In this document: positions 49,154 through 59,789 of the stretch, one piece after another
How positions within the stretch are numbered: position 1 is the stretch's first letter
Layout: every line of letters starts with the position of its first letter
Assembly: GCF_004745635.1 (NCBI RefSeq)
Contig: NZ_SRLB01000015.1
Location: 62,001 to 126,000, forward strand
Source of the DNA: Methylobacterium nonmethylotrophicum
Lineage (GTDB): Bacteria; Pseudomonadota; Alphaproteobacteria; Rhizobiales; Beijerinckiaceae
Direction: 5' to 3'
Length of the DNA stretch: 64,000 bases
Made by a program: the position numbers and the translations under genes
Notes under the pieces: model-generated
Seen by the model: the letters and a program-made list of their open reading frames with translations, nothing else
Told to the model about the DNA's origin: nothing
The model's database searches: none

Positions 49154-49761
49154 GCTGGGCTCCTGCACGCTGGGTTCCTGGCAGGCGCCGCGACCGGCGC
49201 CGGGGTTGAGCGGGTGGGCGGCGGCCCTTATATCAGCGCCCGCGGCGGCGCCCTGCGGGGAAGACGCGCCACTGCATCCGGTTCCCGCGCCCCTGCGCGC
49301 GGGACCTTAGCGTGGCAATCCTGCATCACATGGCTGCCATCATGACCTGGCTGCCGTCATGCGGGTGCCGCGACACGCTGGCGGGGAGGGGGCGCGTTCG
49401 CGCCCGAGCCAGACGAATCCGCCGAAAGGGCGGTGCGCCGCGATCCGGGGCTCAGACCCAAGGCTTAACCCTTCCGCTGGGGTAAGCCGGCCCAAGTCTT
49501 AACCCTAAGGTCCGGCATGCGGGCGGCGAGGCGCGCGTTCACACTCGCTTCAGGCCGCTTCGCCAAAATCAAGTCTTGTTTGCGTGAGACGTGTCGGGAC
49601 AGCAACACGCGGAAAGACGCGTTCCAAATCTGGTCTCGGCGTCTCGACATCGCCGCTCCACAGCCACACGATGCTGCCGTGGCCGAAGGTTAGCTGCAAC
49701 GCACGCGACACAGATCGCGATGCAGCGACGAGAGACCTGCGGTGGCGAAGGGGGTTCCAAG
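49154..49761. other. Divergent promoter region, aglA-like and glgP
   Basis: About 600 bp between the GH13 gene and glgP. Short frames inside (for example 49465-49650 on the minus strand) look random. Direct short repeats of taagccttaaccc/taaccctaag type occur near 49460-49510. I could not place either promoter with confidence. Confidence 0.4.
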
Positions 49762-52278
<2,517 letters not shown>

Positions 52279-52300
52279 CGGCCCTGACCTGACGACGATG

Positions 52301-52331
52301 AAGCCCCGCGGCCCGCGCCGCGGGGCTTTGT
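52301..52331 (+). terminator. Rho-independent terminator of glgP
   Basis: A perfect 12-bp stem (aagccccgcggc 52301-52312, gccgcggggctt 52317-52328) with a 4-nt loop, ending in a short T-tract, 23 bp after the glgP stop. Confidence 0.85.
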
Positions 52332-52375
52332 CGTCCATGCCAATCCCGAGGAAAATTCCAGTTCATCCTATCCAC

Positions 52376-52492
52376 GACCTCATCCTGAGGTGCACGCGCA
52401 GCGTGCCTCGAAGGAGGGCTCCAGGAAGCACCGAGACATCTGGAAACCTCCTTCGAGGCCTACGCTTTGCTTCGGCACCTCAGGATGAGGTC
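52376..52492. repeat. Nested palindromic repeat, copy 1
   Basis: Outer arms gacctcatcctgaggtgc (52376-52393) and its exact complement (52475-52492); inner arms gcctcgaaggagg (52405-52417) and complement (52447-52459). 117 bp in all. It lies between glgP and glk. The same family occurs at 54664-54792. Confidence 0.92.
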
Positions 52493-52546
52493 GCGGGTGG
52501 GGGTGAACGGGGCCTTTGACCTGCACGGATCCCCGTCATCACGCGC

Positions 52547-53542
52547 TCACGCCGTCCAGAACTGCCCGTCATAGGCGAACCGGTCCGGGTGGCAGGCCAA
52601 TGCGGAGAGGCCGGTGAGGGCCGGGTCGGCGATGGTGATGACGCAGGTCGGGATCTGCCGCATCCGGTCGGAGAAGGGCGGCTTGTGCTCGAAGGCGGCC
52701 CGGAAGGTGCCGTCGTTGAGCACGTCGAGGATCCGGGGCGCGATGCCGCCGCCGATATAGACGCCGCCGGTCGCCAGGAAGGTGAGGGCGAGGTCGCCGC
52801 AGACGCGCCCGAGCAGCCTGGAGAACACCCGGAGCGTCCGCTGCGCTGCCGGATCGTCCCCCGACATTCCGCGTTCGGTGATGTCCTTCGCGTCCCTCTC
52901 GCCGCCGCCGAGACCGGCATGGAGCCGGGTGAGGCCGGGGCCGGAGAGCAGGGATTCGACGGTGATCCGGCCCTCGATCCGGGCGAGCTGCGGCCAGAAC
53001 GCGGCCTCCTCGGCGTCGCTCGGCCCGAAATCGGTGTGGCCGGCCTCGGTCGACACGATGGCGAGCTGCTTGCCGTAGGGCACCAGAGCCGCGGCGCCGA
53101 AGCCGGTGCCGGGGCCGAGCACCAGCCGCGCCCCGCCTTTCGGCGACAGGACCGGGCCGACCGGGGCCAGGATCGAGCGGTCGCGCCCGGCCGGGTCGAG
53201 GGCGGCGGCGCCGGCCGCCACCGGCACGTAATCGTTGACGATCCGGCAGCTCGCGAGGCCGAAATCGCGGCCGATCCGCTCGCCCTCGATCACCCAATGG
53301 GCGTTGGTGAGGTGGACCGCCGGCCCGTCGACCCGGGCCGCCACCGCCAGGATGGCGGAGCGGGGCGGGGCCACCGCGCTCGTCGCGAGCGCGGCGCGGA
53401 TCGCCGCGCTCGGGTCGGGATGGGCAGCGGTCTTGTCGTGGGTGAGCACCACCGGGGCGGCCCCGGGCGTCTCCTGCACGGCGAAGCGCGCGTTGGTGCC
53501 ACCGATGTCGCCGAACAGGACCGGGAACTCGAACTGGGCCAC
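52547..53542 (-). CDS. glk: Glucokinase
   Basis: A 331-aa ROK-unrelated bacterial glucokinase (Glk family) phosphorylating glucose with ATP. The phosphate loop GDIGGTNARFAV is at residues 11-22, catalytic Asp in RIVNDYVPVA (about 103), the LVLGPGTGFGAA loop and STEAGHTDFGPSD near 165. It sits in a sugar-storage neighbourhood, where the GH13 enzyme can supply its glucose. It is flanked on both sides by copies of the nested palindrome. Confidence 0.94.
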   Translation of the reverse strand: MAQFEFPVLFGDIGGTNARFAVQETPGAAPVVLTHDKTAAHPDPSAAIRAALATSAVAPPRSAILAVAARVDGPAVHLTNAHWVIEGERIGRDFGLASCRIVNDYVPVAAGAAALDPAGRDRSILAPVGPVLSPKGGARLVLGPGTGFGAAALVPYGKQLAIVSTEAGHTDFGPSDAEEAAFWPQLARIEGRITVESLLSGPGLTRLHAGLGGGERDAKDITERGMSGDDPAAQRTLRVFSRLLGRVCGDLALTFLATGGVYIGGGIAPRILDVLNDGTFRAAFEHKPPFSDRMRQIPTCVITIADPALTGLSALACHPDRFAYDGQFWTA

Positions 53543-53608
53543 CGCATCGCCTCCGGAGCGCTCAAGGCTTTCGGTTATAGCGTCGCGGCGGCTCCGGTCG
53601 ACAGGGCG

Positions 53609-54559
53609 TCAGGCGCCCTCCATCCGGCCGACATCCTTCATCGCGCGCTTGAGGGCGAGCAGGCGCCGGTCGCGGTCGCGGAACAGCTCGGCCGGGTCGC
53701 GGCCGCCCCAGTCGAAGAAGCCCTTGCCGGCCATCACGCCGGTGCGCCCCTGCGCCACCAGGTCGTCGATCGACTCCGAGCGGGTGCGGGCCGGCGGCGG
53801 GCTGTAGCTCGCATTGGCGAGCGCGTGGCGCAGCAATTCGATGCCGGTGAAGTCCGCCTTGGCGAGGTGGCCGAGGATCGGGATGCGCAGGGCCAGGCCG
53901 TGGATGATCGCGTCGTCGATCTCGCGCGCCGACGCCACGCCCTCGTCGAGGAGGTGGTAGACCTCGGCCGAGATCGCCGACTGGATCCGGTTGGCGACGT
54001 AGCCCGGGATGAACCGCTTGAGCACGATCGGCACCTGGCCGAGGCCGAGGACGAGCTGGCGCGCCTCCTCGATCACCGCCGGATCGGTCTGCGGCCCCGG
54101 CACCACGTCGACGAGGTCGACGATGTAGGGCGGGGTGTACCAGTGCATCACCAGGGCGCGGGCCTGGCGCGCCTCCGGGATCAACGGGAAGACGTCGAGG
54201 TAGCTGGTGTTGCTGGCGATCCGGGTCTCGGGCTCGCAGAGCCGGTCGAGCTCGGCGAACAGCGCGCGCTTGGCCTCCGGGTTCTCGGTGATCGCCTCGA
54301 TGACGAGGCTCGCCCCCGCCACGGTCCTGGCGAGGTCGGGCTCGAGGCGAATCACCTCCGCCACCCGCTCCGGCGTCCACTCGGGCGCGACGGCGCCGGC
54401 CTCGCGCAGGGTGTCGAGGGCCGAGGCGATCAGCCCCGGCACCCGCTCCAGGGTCTCCGGCCGGCTGTCGGTCAGCCGCACCCGGTGTCCGCCGAGCGCC
54501 AGCACCAGGGCGATGCCATGCCCCATCAAGCCGGCTCCGACGACCGCGATCTCGCTCAT
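53609..54559 (-). CDS. 3-hydroxyacyl-CoA dehydrogenase family protein
   Basis: A 316-aa NAD-dependent enzyme. The Rossmann motif VVGAGLMGHGIA is at residues 5-16, the cap contains ITENPEAKRALFAEL and SNTSYL, and the catalytic His is in MHWYTPPYIVDLVDVV (about 138). The C-terminal dimerisation domain reads FIPGYVANRIQSAI. The WYTPP variant and size also fit carnitine or L-gulonate 3-dehydrogenase, so the substrate is open. The ATG has a gggaga ribosome site. It precedes glk on the same strand (66-bp gap). Confidence 0.82.
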   Translation of the reverse strand: MSEIAVVGAGLMGHGIALVLALGGHRVRLTDSRPETLERVPGLIASALDTLREAGAVAPEWTPERVAEVIRLEPDLARTVAGASLVIEAITENPEAKRALFAELDRLCEPETRIASNTSYLDVFPLIPEARQARALVMHWYTPPYIVDLVDVVPGPQTDPAVIEEARQLVLGLGQVPIVLKRFIPGYVANRIQSAISAEVYHLLDEGVASAREIDDAIIHGLALRIPILGHLAKADFTGIELLRHALANASYSPPPARTRSESIDDLVAQGRTGVMAGKGFFDWGGRDPAELFRDRDRRLLALKRAMKDVGRMEGA

Positions 54560-54663
54560 GTGGTTCTCCCGTCCGATCGTTTCGATCTTCGCCAACCGTA
54601 ACGCCTGGATACCGGCCAGGACGTCGTTGATAGCCGGCGAAACATTGGCTCATGCACTCCGCA

Positions 54664-54792
54664 ACCTCGTCCTGAGGTGCCGGCGATCGGAGATCGCTGA
54701 GCCTCGAAGGAGGGCTCCAGATGGACCTGAGGCTTCTTGAGACCTCCTTCGAGGTCAGTCGATGTTCATCGACTGACACCTCAGGATGAGGT
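54664..54792. repeat. Nested palindromic repeat, copy 2
   Basis: Outer arms acctcgtcctgaggtg (54664-54679) and cacctcaggatgaggt (54777-54792), with a single G-T type mismatch; inner arms gcctcgaaggagg (54701-54713) and cctccttcgaggt (54743-54755). 129 bp. A second small hairpin with gtcagtcgatg/catcgactgac follows the inner arms. It shares its arms with 52376-52492. Confidence 0.9.
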
Positions 54793-54822
54793 CGTGGGTG
54801 AGCGAAGCCGGCTCTCCGGCCT

Positions 54823-55974
54823 CTACGCCGGCCGCCACGGCCCCAGCCGCGCGATGTCCCGCTCGCGCCGCTCCAGCCACCACCCCGCCTGCTCCGGCCA
54901 GGCCGCGAATCCCGGCTTCTCCGCCGCGTCGAGGGCCCGGCTCGCCCGGACCGCCCAGTTCGGATCGGCCAAGGCCTCGCGCCCGACCGCCACGAGGTCG
55001 GCGCGGCCCTCCGCCACGATCGCCTCCGCCTGGCGCGGATCGACGATCAGGCCGACCGCCATGGTGGACAGCCCCGTCTCCCGCTTCACGGCCTCGGCGA
55101 AGCCGACCTGGAAGCCGTAGTCGCGCCGGATCCGGGCGGCGGTGGCCGAGCCGGCGAGCCCGCCCGAGGAGCAGTCGAGGACGTCGATGCCGAGCGCCCG
55201 CAACTCGCCCGCGAAGGCGAGGGTGTCGTCGAGGGACAGGCCGCCCTCGAGCCCGTCGACCGCCGAGACCCGCACGAAGAGGGGTTTCTCCGCCGGCCAG
55301 GCCTGCCGCAGGGCCCGGGCGACGCCGAGGGGAAACCGCATCCGCCCCGCCCGCTCGCCGCCGAAGGAATCCGCGCGCCGGTTGGTCAGCGGCGACAGGA
55401 AGGTGTGGAGCAGGTAGCCGTGGGCGGCGTGGAGCTCGATCACCTCGAAGCCCGCCTCATGCGCCCGCCGCGCCGCCGCCACGAAGGCGGCGGTGAGGCC
55501 GTCGAGGTCGGCGGGGGTGAGTTCCGCCGGCATCAGCCAGCCCTCGTCGAGGGGGATCGCGCTCGGCGCCACGATCGGCCACGGCGCCTCGCCGCGGGCG
55601 ATCTCGTCCGCAGAGAGCGGCCCGTTGCCCTCCCAAGGCCGCTGCATGCTGGCCTTGCGGCCGGCATGCGCGAGCTGCAATCCGGCCACCGCCCCTTGCG
55701 CCTTCAGGAAGGCGGCGATCCGGGCCAGGGCCTGGCCGTGGACGTCCGACCAGATCCCGAGATCGCCGTGGGTGATGCGCCCCTCCGGCACCACCGCGGT
55801 CGCCTCCAGGATCACCAGCCCGGCGCCCCCGAGGGCGAAGCGGCCGTAATGGACGAGGTGGTAGTCGCCCGCGATCCCACCCTTCGCCGAGTACTGGCAC
55901 ATCGGCGGGATCACGACGCGGTTGCGGAGGCGGACCTCCCGCAACGAGACGGGGGTGAAGAGCCGTGCGGTCAT
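54823..55974 (-). CDS. Old yellow enzyme, YqjM/NamA type
   Basis: A 383-aa FMN-dependent NAD(P)H ene-reductase. The classical thermophilic-like/YqjM features are present: Cys26 in PPMCQYSAKGG, substrate His pair in ELHAAHGYLLHTFLSPLTNR, and DLVAVGREALADPNW for phosphate binding. It reduces activated C=C bonds of enones or xenobiotics. It is 7 bp after the cyclase-family gene on the same strand, the last of a three-gene run. The gap to the upstream dehydrogenase contains a nested palindrome. Confidence 0.92.
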   Translation of the reverse strand: MTARLFTPVSLREVRLRNRVVIPPMCQYSAKGGIAGDYHLVHYGRFALGGAGLVILEATAVVPEGRITHGDLGIWSDVHGQALARIAAFLKAQGAVAGLQLAHAGRKASMQRPWEGNGPLSADEIARGEAPWPIVAPSAIPLDEGWLMPAELTPADLDGLTAAFVAAARRAHEAGFEVIELHAAHGYLLHTFLSPLTNRRADSFGGERAGRMRFPLGVARALRQAWPAEKPLFVRVSAVDGLEGGLSLDDTLAFAGELRALGIDVLDCSSGGLAGSATAARIRRDYGFQVGFAEAVKRETGLSTMAVGLIVDPRQAEAIVAEGRADLVAVGREALADPNWAVRASRALDAAEKPGFAAWPEQAGWWLERRERDIARLGPWRPA

Positions 55975-55981
55975 GCGGTCC

Positions 55982-57010
55982 TCACACGGTCGCGATCGGC
56001 GTCGTCGGCGAGCCGACCGCGCCGGGCAGCCGCAAGGGGGGCGCGGTCAGGAGGAAGCGGTGGCGCCCGTTCGCCCGCAGCCAGGTCGCGAGCGGGGTGA
56101 GGTGCCACAGCTCGCCGAGATTGACCCCGAGACGGAACAGGCAGTGCTCGTGCAGCGGCAGGGTGGCGCAGCAGCCGTCGCCGGGCAGCGCCGGGTGGAC
56201 CTCGACGGCGTAGTTGTCGGCGATGAGGGCGGCCATCCCCGAATCGGTGATCCAGTTCAGGAGCTTCCGGTCGCGCCCGTCGAGGCCGGCGCAGAGGTCG
56301 TGGACGACCGCCGGGTCGGGGTTGCGGTTCATGCCGAGCAGCCGCTCGGCGAAGCCCGTGTGCAGGCAGACCATGTCGCCGGGCTCGACCGCGACGCCGT
56401 CGGCATCGAGGATGCGCCGCAACTGGTCGTAGCCCACCGCCACCCGGGCGTCGCCGAGATGGGCGTGGAGGTCGATCATCACGCCGCGGCCCTGCATGCC
56501 GCGCTCGGCCAGGCGCTCGATGCCGAGGGCCTGGGCGCGGGACGGCGCGCCCGCCTCCGCGGGCGTCGTCGGCCCGGTGATGTCGGAGCCGGCCCGGAAG
56601 CCGTTGTAGTAGACCGGCCGCGGGGTGCCGTCCCCCTCGACGTCGAACAGCGAGCCGACATGGGCGAGGCTGTCCCACTGCGTCGAGTATTGCAGGTGCA
56701 GCACCGCGAGGTCGTCGCTGATGACGTCGGTGGCGTCCGGCACCTCCTCGCAGACGAGGAAGTTCATGTTCGGCCGGCCGCTCGCCCGCACGGTCGGGCG
56801 GACCTGCGGCGGGTGGCGGCGGGGGTTGAGCACGTTGCCGCCCGGAAAGTCGAGGGGCAGGCTGAGGCAGAAGGTCAGGCCCTCCCGCACCTCGGCCGCA
56901 CCCTGGCGCACCTTCTCGGGGGTCAGGAGGTTGAGCCGGCCGAGCTCGTCGTCGGGGCCGAAATCGCCCCAGGTCGAGCCCTCCGGGCGGCGGCGCCAGC
57001 GGAGCGTCAT
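55982..57010 (-). CDS. Cyclase/kynurenine-formamidase-like hydrolase
   Basis: A 342-aa protein of the metal-dependent cyclase family (PF04199 type). The usual HxGTHxDxPxH metal motif appears as STQWDSLAHVG (about 118), a variant common in one branch. GYDQLRRIL and VCLHTGFAERLL follow. It may open or hydrolyse a small cyclic amide or ester. The ATG at 57010 follows a gaggg site. It lies 115 bp after the substrate-binding protein gene and 7 bp before the ene-reductase, suggesting a shared catabolic pathway. Confidence 0.85.
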   Translation of the reverse strand: MTLRWRRRPEGSTWGDFGPDDELGRLNLLTPEKVRQGAAEVREGLTFCLSLPLDFPGGNVLNPRRHPPQVRPTVRASGRPNMNFLVCEEVPDATDVISDDLAVLHLQYSTQWDSLAHVGSLFDVEGDGTPRPVYYNGFRAGSDITGPTTPAEAGAPSRAQALGIERLAERGMQGRGVMIDLHAHLGDARVAVGYDQLRRILDADGVAVEPGDMVCLHTGFAERLLGMNRNPDPAVVHDLCAGLDGRDRKLLNWITDSGMAALIADNYAVEVHPALPGDGCCATLPLHEHCLFRLGVNLGELWHLTPLATWLRANGRHRFLLTAPPLRLPGAVGSPTTPIATV

Positions 57011-57125
57011 GCGTGTGGCCCTCGCTGCTGACGCCGCGAGGGCGGTCCGCCGCACGCGCGGCGGCGCGCAGTCGCGCTTGCCGATGGCCGGGGGCCGTTC
57101 GGTCGAAGTGTTCCGGCCATCGGGG

Positions 57126-58370
57126 TCATTTCTTCACCAGGGGGCAGCGGGAGGCGGAGAGCGGCTGGAAGGCCTGCTCGCCCGGAATGGTCGCGACGAG
57201 CCGGTACAGGTCCCAGGGGCCCTTCGAGTCCTCCGGCTTCTTGACCTCGAACAGGTACATGTCGTGGATCATGCGGCCGTCCTCCCGGATGCGCCCGCCG
57301 CGGGCGTAGAAATCGTCGACCGGCGTCTCGCGCATCGCCGTCATCACGGCGGAGGTCTCGTCGGTGCCGACCTTCTGGACGGCCTTCAGGTAGTGCATCA
57401 CCGTCGAGTAGACGCCGGCCTGGGACATGTTCGGCATCTTGCCGACGCGCTCGAAGTAGCGCTTCGACCATCCCCTCGTCTCGTCGTTGAGGTCCCAGTA
57501 GAAGCCTTCGGTCAGCAGCATGCCCTGCGTTGCCTTGAGGCCCAGGCTGTGGACGTCGCTGATGTAGACCAGCAAACCGGCGAGCTTCTGGCCTCCTTGC
57601 GTCAGGCCGAACTCGGAGGCCTGCTTGATCGCGTTGGTGGTGTCGGCGCCCGCATTGGCGAGCCCGACCACCTTGGCGCCCGAGCCCTGCGCCTGGAGCA
57701 GGAAGGACGAGAAGTCCGCGGTGTTGAGCGGCACCCGCACCCCGCCCAGCACCTTGCCGCCATTGGCCTTCACCACCGCGCCGGCGTCGCGCTCGAGGTC
57801 CTGGCCGAAGGCGTAGTCGGCGGTGACGAAGAACCACGAATCGCCCCCGGCCTTGACGGTGGCGAGCGCGGTGGAATTGGCGAGCGCGTAGGTGTCGTAG
57901 GCCCAGTGCACGGAGACGGGGGAGCAGGCCTCGTTGGTGAGCCGCACCGCGCCCGGCCCGTTGAACACGATCACCTTGTTCTTGGCCCTGGCGATGTCGG
58001 CGGCGGCGAGCGCGGTGGCGGAGGCCGCCACGTCCAGGATCGCGTCGACCCCAGCCGTATCGAACCAGGCTCGCGCCGTCGCCGCCGCGATGTCGGGCTT
58101 GTTCTGGTGGTCGGCGACCACGACCTCGACGGGGGCGCCCAGCACCTTGCCGCCGAAATCCTCCACCGCCATGCGGGCCGCCGCGGCGCTCCCGGGCCCG
58201 GTCACGTCGGCGTAAGGCCCCGACATGTCGAGCAGGAAGCCGAGGCGCACGACCCCGTCGGAAACCTTTTGTGAATTCGCGGCCGGCGCCTGCTGCGCGC
58301 GAGCCATCCCTTGCCAAGCCATGCCAGGCAAAGCGACGGCCAGAGCCGCCGCCAGAAGCGCTATCCTCAC
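57126..58370 (-). CDS. Branched-chain-type ABC substrate-binding protein
   Basis: A 414-aa periplasmic binding protein of the LivK class. A signal peptide (RIALLAAALAVALPGMAW, cleaved near AQQ) is followed by VRLGFLLDMSGPYADVTGPG and the second lobe with VPLNTADFSSFLLQAQGSGA. The GTG at 58370 follows gaagga and gives the proper signal peptide; upstream readings are unlikely. The cognate permease and ATPase genes are not present, and two enzyme genes follow on the same strand. The ligand could be an aromatic or amide compound. Confidence 0.9.
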   Translation of the reverse strand: MRIALLAAALAVALPGMAWQGMARAQQAPAANSQKVSDGVVRLGFLLDMSGPYADVTGPGSAAAARMAVEDFGGKVLGAPVEVVVADHQNKPDIAAATARAWFDTAGVDAILDVAASATALAAADIARAKNKVIVFNGPGAVRLTNEACSPVSVHWAYDTYALANSTALATVKAGGDSWFFVTADYAFGQDLERDAGAVVKANGGKVLGGVRVPLNTADFSSFLLQAQGSGAKVVGLANAGADTTNAIKQASEFGLTQGGQKLAGLLVYISDVHSLGLKATQGMLLTEGFYWDLNDETRGWSKRYFERVGKMPNMSQAGVYSTVMHYLKAVQKVGTDETSAVMTAMRETPVDDFYARGGRIREDGRMIHDMYLFEVKKPEDSKGPWDLYRLVATIPGEQAFQPLSASRCPLVKK

Positions 58371-58509
58371 CCGGGTCCGTCCTTCGTCGAAGACGTTCGT
58401 TCGTGCGGTACGCCGTCGAGGGCGCCCGCGTGCATGGTCCGGACAAGGGGACCCGGTTGTCAACCGCGGGGGAAGCGGGGCGGTGCTGTAAACGCGGTAT
58501 GCCCCCCGC

Positions 58510-59211
58510 TCACGCCGCCGGCCCGGCCCCCTCGCCGGCCCCGAGCCAGGGCTGCGCGTTCACCATCCCGACGCGCCAGCCGGCCCCGTCCGGGCTGTCG
58601 TAATGATCGAGGCGGGTGAGCGAGCAGTTCTCGATCGCGAAGGCGAGGCCGCCCTGGGGGGGAAGGTTCAGCGCGAGCGCGATCGCGGCCCGGATCGTGC
58701 CGCCATGGGCGACCGCCACGATGTCGCGGCCGCTATGCTCGGCGGTGAGCTCGGCGATCGCGGCGTTCACCCGCTCGCAGAGCTCGGAGAAGCTCTCGCC
58801 GCCCGGGGGGCGCTCGTCGGCGGGGGCGAACCAGTAGCTCGCGGCGAGCGGCTGGCGCTCGGCGAAGAAGCGGGCCCGGTCCCGGCCCTGCCAGGCGCCG
58901 AGATTCTGCTCGGCCAGCGCCGGCAGGGCGGTGAGGTGGGGGACGGTACCGTCCACCGTGAAGTCGCCGGCCTGCCACAGGGCCTCGGCGGTCTGGTGCG
59001 TGCGGCCGAGATGGCTCGCGACCCAGACCGCGCCGCGGGGCAGAACCGGCGCGAGGCCGGAGAAGACGTGGGCGTCGCCGCAATCGCACGGGATGTCGCT
59101 GCCGCCATAGATGCGGCCGCCATCGCCCCGCACGGGCGCGTGGCGCACCCACCACCAGCGGGTGCGGACGAAGGGGGAGGGGGTCTGGTCGCGCGGGGTC
59201 TGGTCGCTCAT
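58510..59211 (-). CDS. Histidine phosphatase superfamily protein
   Basis: A 233-aa protein of the phosphoglycerate-mutase-like fold. The catalytic His is in WWWVRHAPVRG (His24; RHA replaces the common RHG), the second His in VAHGGTIRAAIA (about 165), and LPALAEQNLGAWQG contributes the acid region. It may dephosphorylate a sugar phosphate or cobalamin precursor; specificity is open. The ATG at 59211 has a gaggggg ribosome site. It diverges from the thioesterase gene with a 74-bp shared promoter. Confidence 0.88.
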   Translation of the reverse strand: MSDQTPRDQTPSPFVRTRWWWVRHAPVRGDGGRIYGGSDIPCDCGDAHVFSGLAPVLPRGAVWVASHLGRTHQTAEALWQAGDFTVDGTVPHLTALPALAEQNLGAWQGRDRARFFAERQPLAASYWFAPADERPPGGESFSELCERVNAAIAELTAEHSGRDIVAVAHGGTIRAAIALALNLPPQGGLAFAIENCSLTRLDHYDSPDGAGWRVGMVNAQPWLGAGEGAGPAA

Positions 59212-59285
59212 GGCCCCCTCATAGCCCGAATTGCCAGGCCGGCGAACTCTCCCCATAGCTGCGGCCGTCACGACGGAGCGGATGG

Positions 59286-59684
59286 ATGGACGAGGCGGAC
59301 GACTTGATCTTCGGGGCGAACATTCCGTTCGCCCGGCTCTGCGGCATCGAGGCCTTGGGCGTCGTCGACGGGTGCACGCGCCTGCGCCTCGCGCTCGGGC
59401 CGCAGCACGGCAACAACCTCGGCATCGCCCATGGCGGCATCCTCTGCACCCTCCTCGACATCGCCATGGGCACGGTGGCCCGGCTCACCGCCGGCCGGCC
59501 GGTGGTGACGCTGGACATGCAGACGCGCTTCCTCTCGCCCGGCCACGGCGTGCTCCTGGCCGAGGGGCGGGTGGCGCGGGCCGGCCAGTCGATCCTGTTC
59601 TGCGACGCCGAGATCCGCGACGAGGCCGGGCGGGTGGTGGCGACCTCCACGGGCGTGTTCAAGCCGGTCGGCGCGAAGGGGTAG
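59286..59684 (+). CDS. PaaI-family hotdog thioesterase
   Basis: A 132-aa hotdog-fold enzyme hydrolysing acyl-CoA (often phenylacetyl- or hydroxyphenylacyl-CoA). The hallmark is NNLGIAHGGILCTLLDIAMG (about 43-62), with LDMQTRFLSPG and an Asp/Glu in the second half. Length is typical. It is divergent from the phosphatase gene and 105 bp before the MFS gene on the same strand. Confidence 0.9.
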   Translation: MDEADDLIFGANIPFARLCGIEALGVVDGCTRLRLALGPQHGNNLGIAHGGILCTLLDIAMGTVARLTAGRPVVTLDMQTRFLSPGHGVLLAEGRVARAGQSILFCDAEIRDEAGRVVATSTGVFKPVGAKG

Positions 59685-59789
59685 GGCCTCGCGCCGGCCG
59701 AATGTTTCCGGCCTGTTGCGGGTTCCCGTCGCGGGCCCGGGAACCATCTTCCCGGGACATGGTCCGGCCCGCGCGCCAGAAAGGCCCCG

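Noticed and set aside
49591-49761. N-terminal extension of glgP
   Set aside because: Residues are Arg/Cys/Thr-rich and unlike phosphorylases; the GTG at 49762 has a ribosome site.
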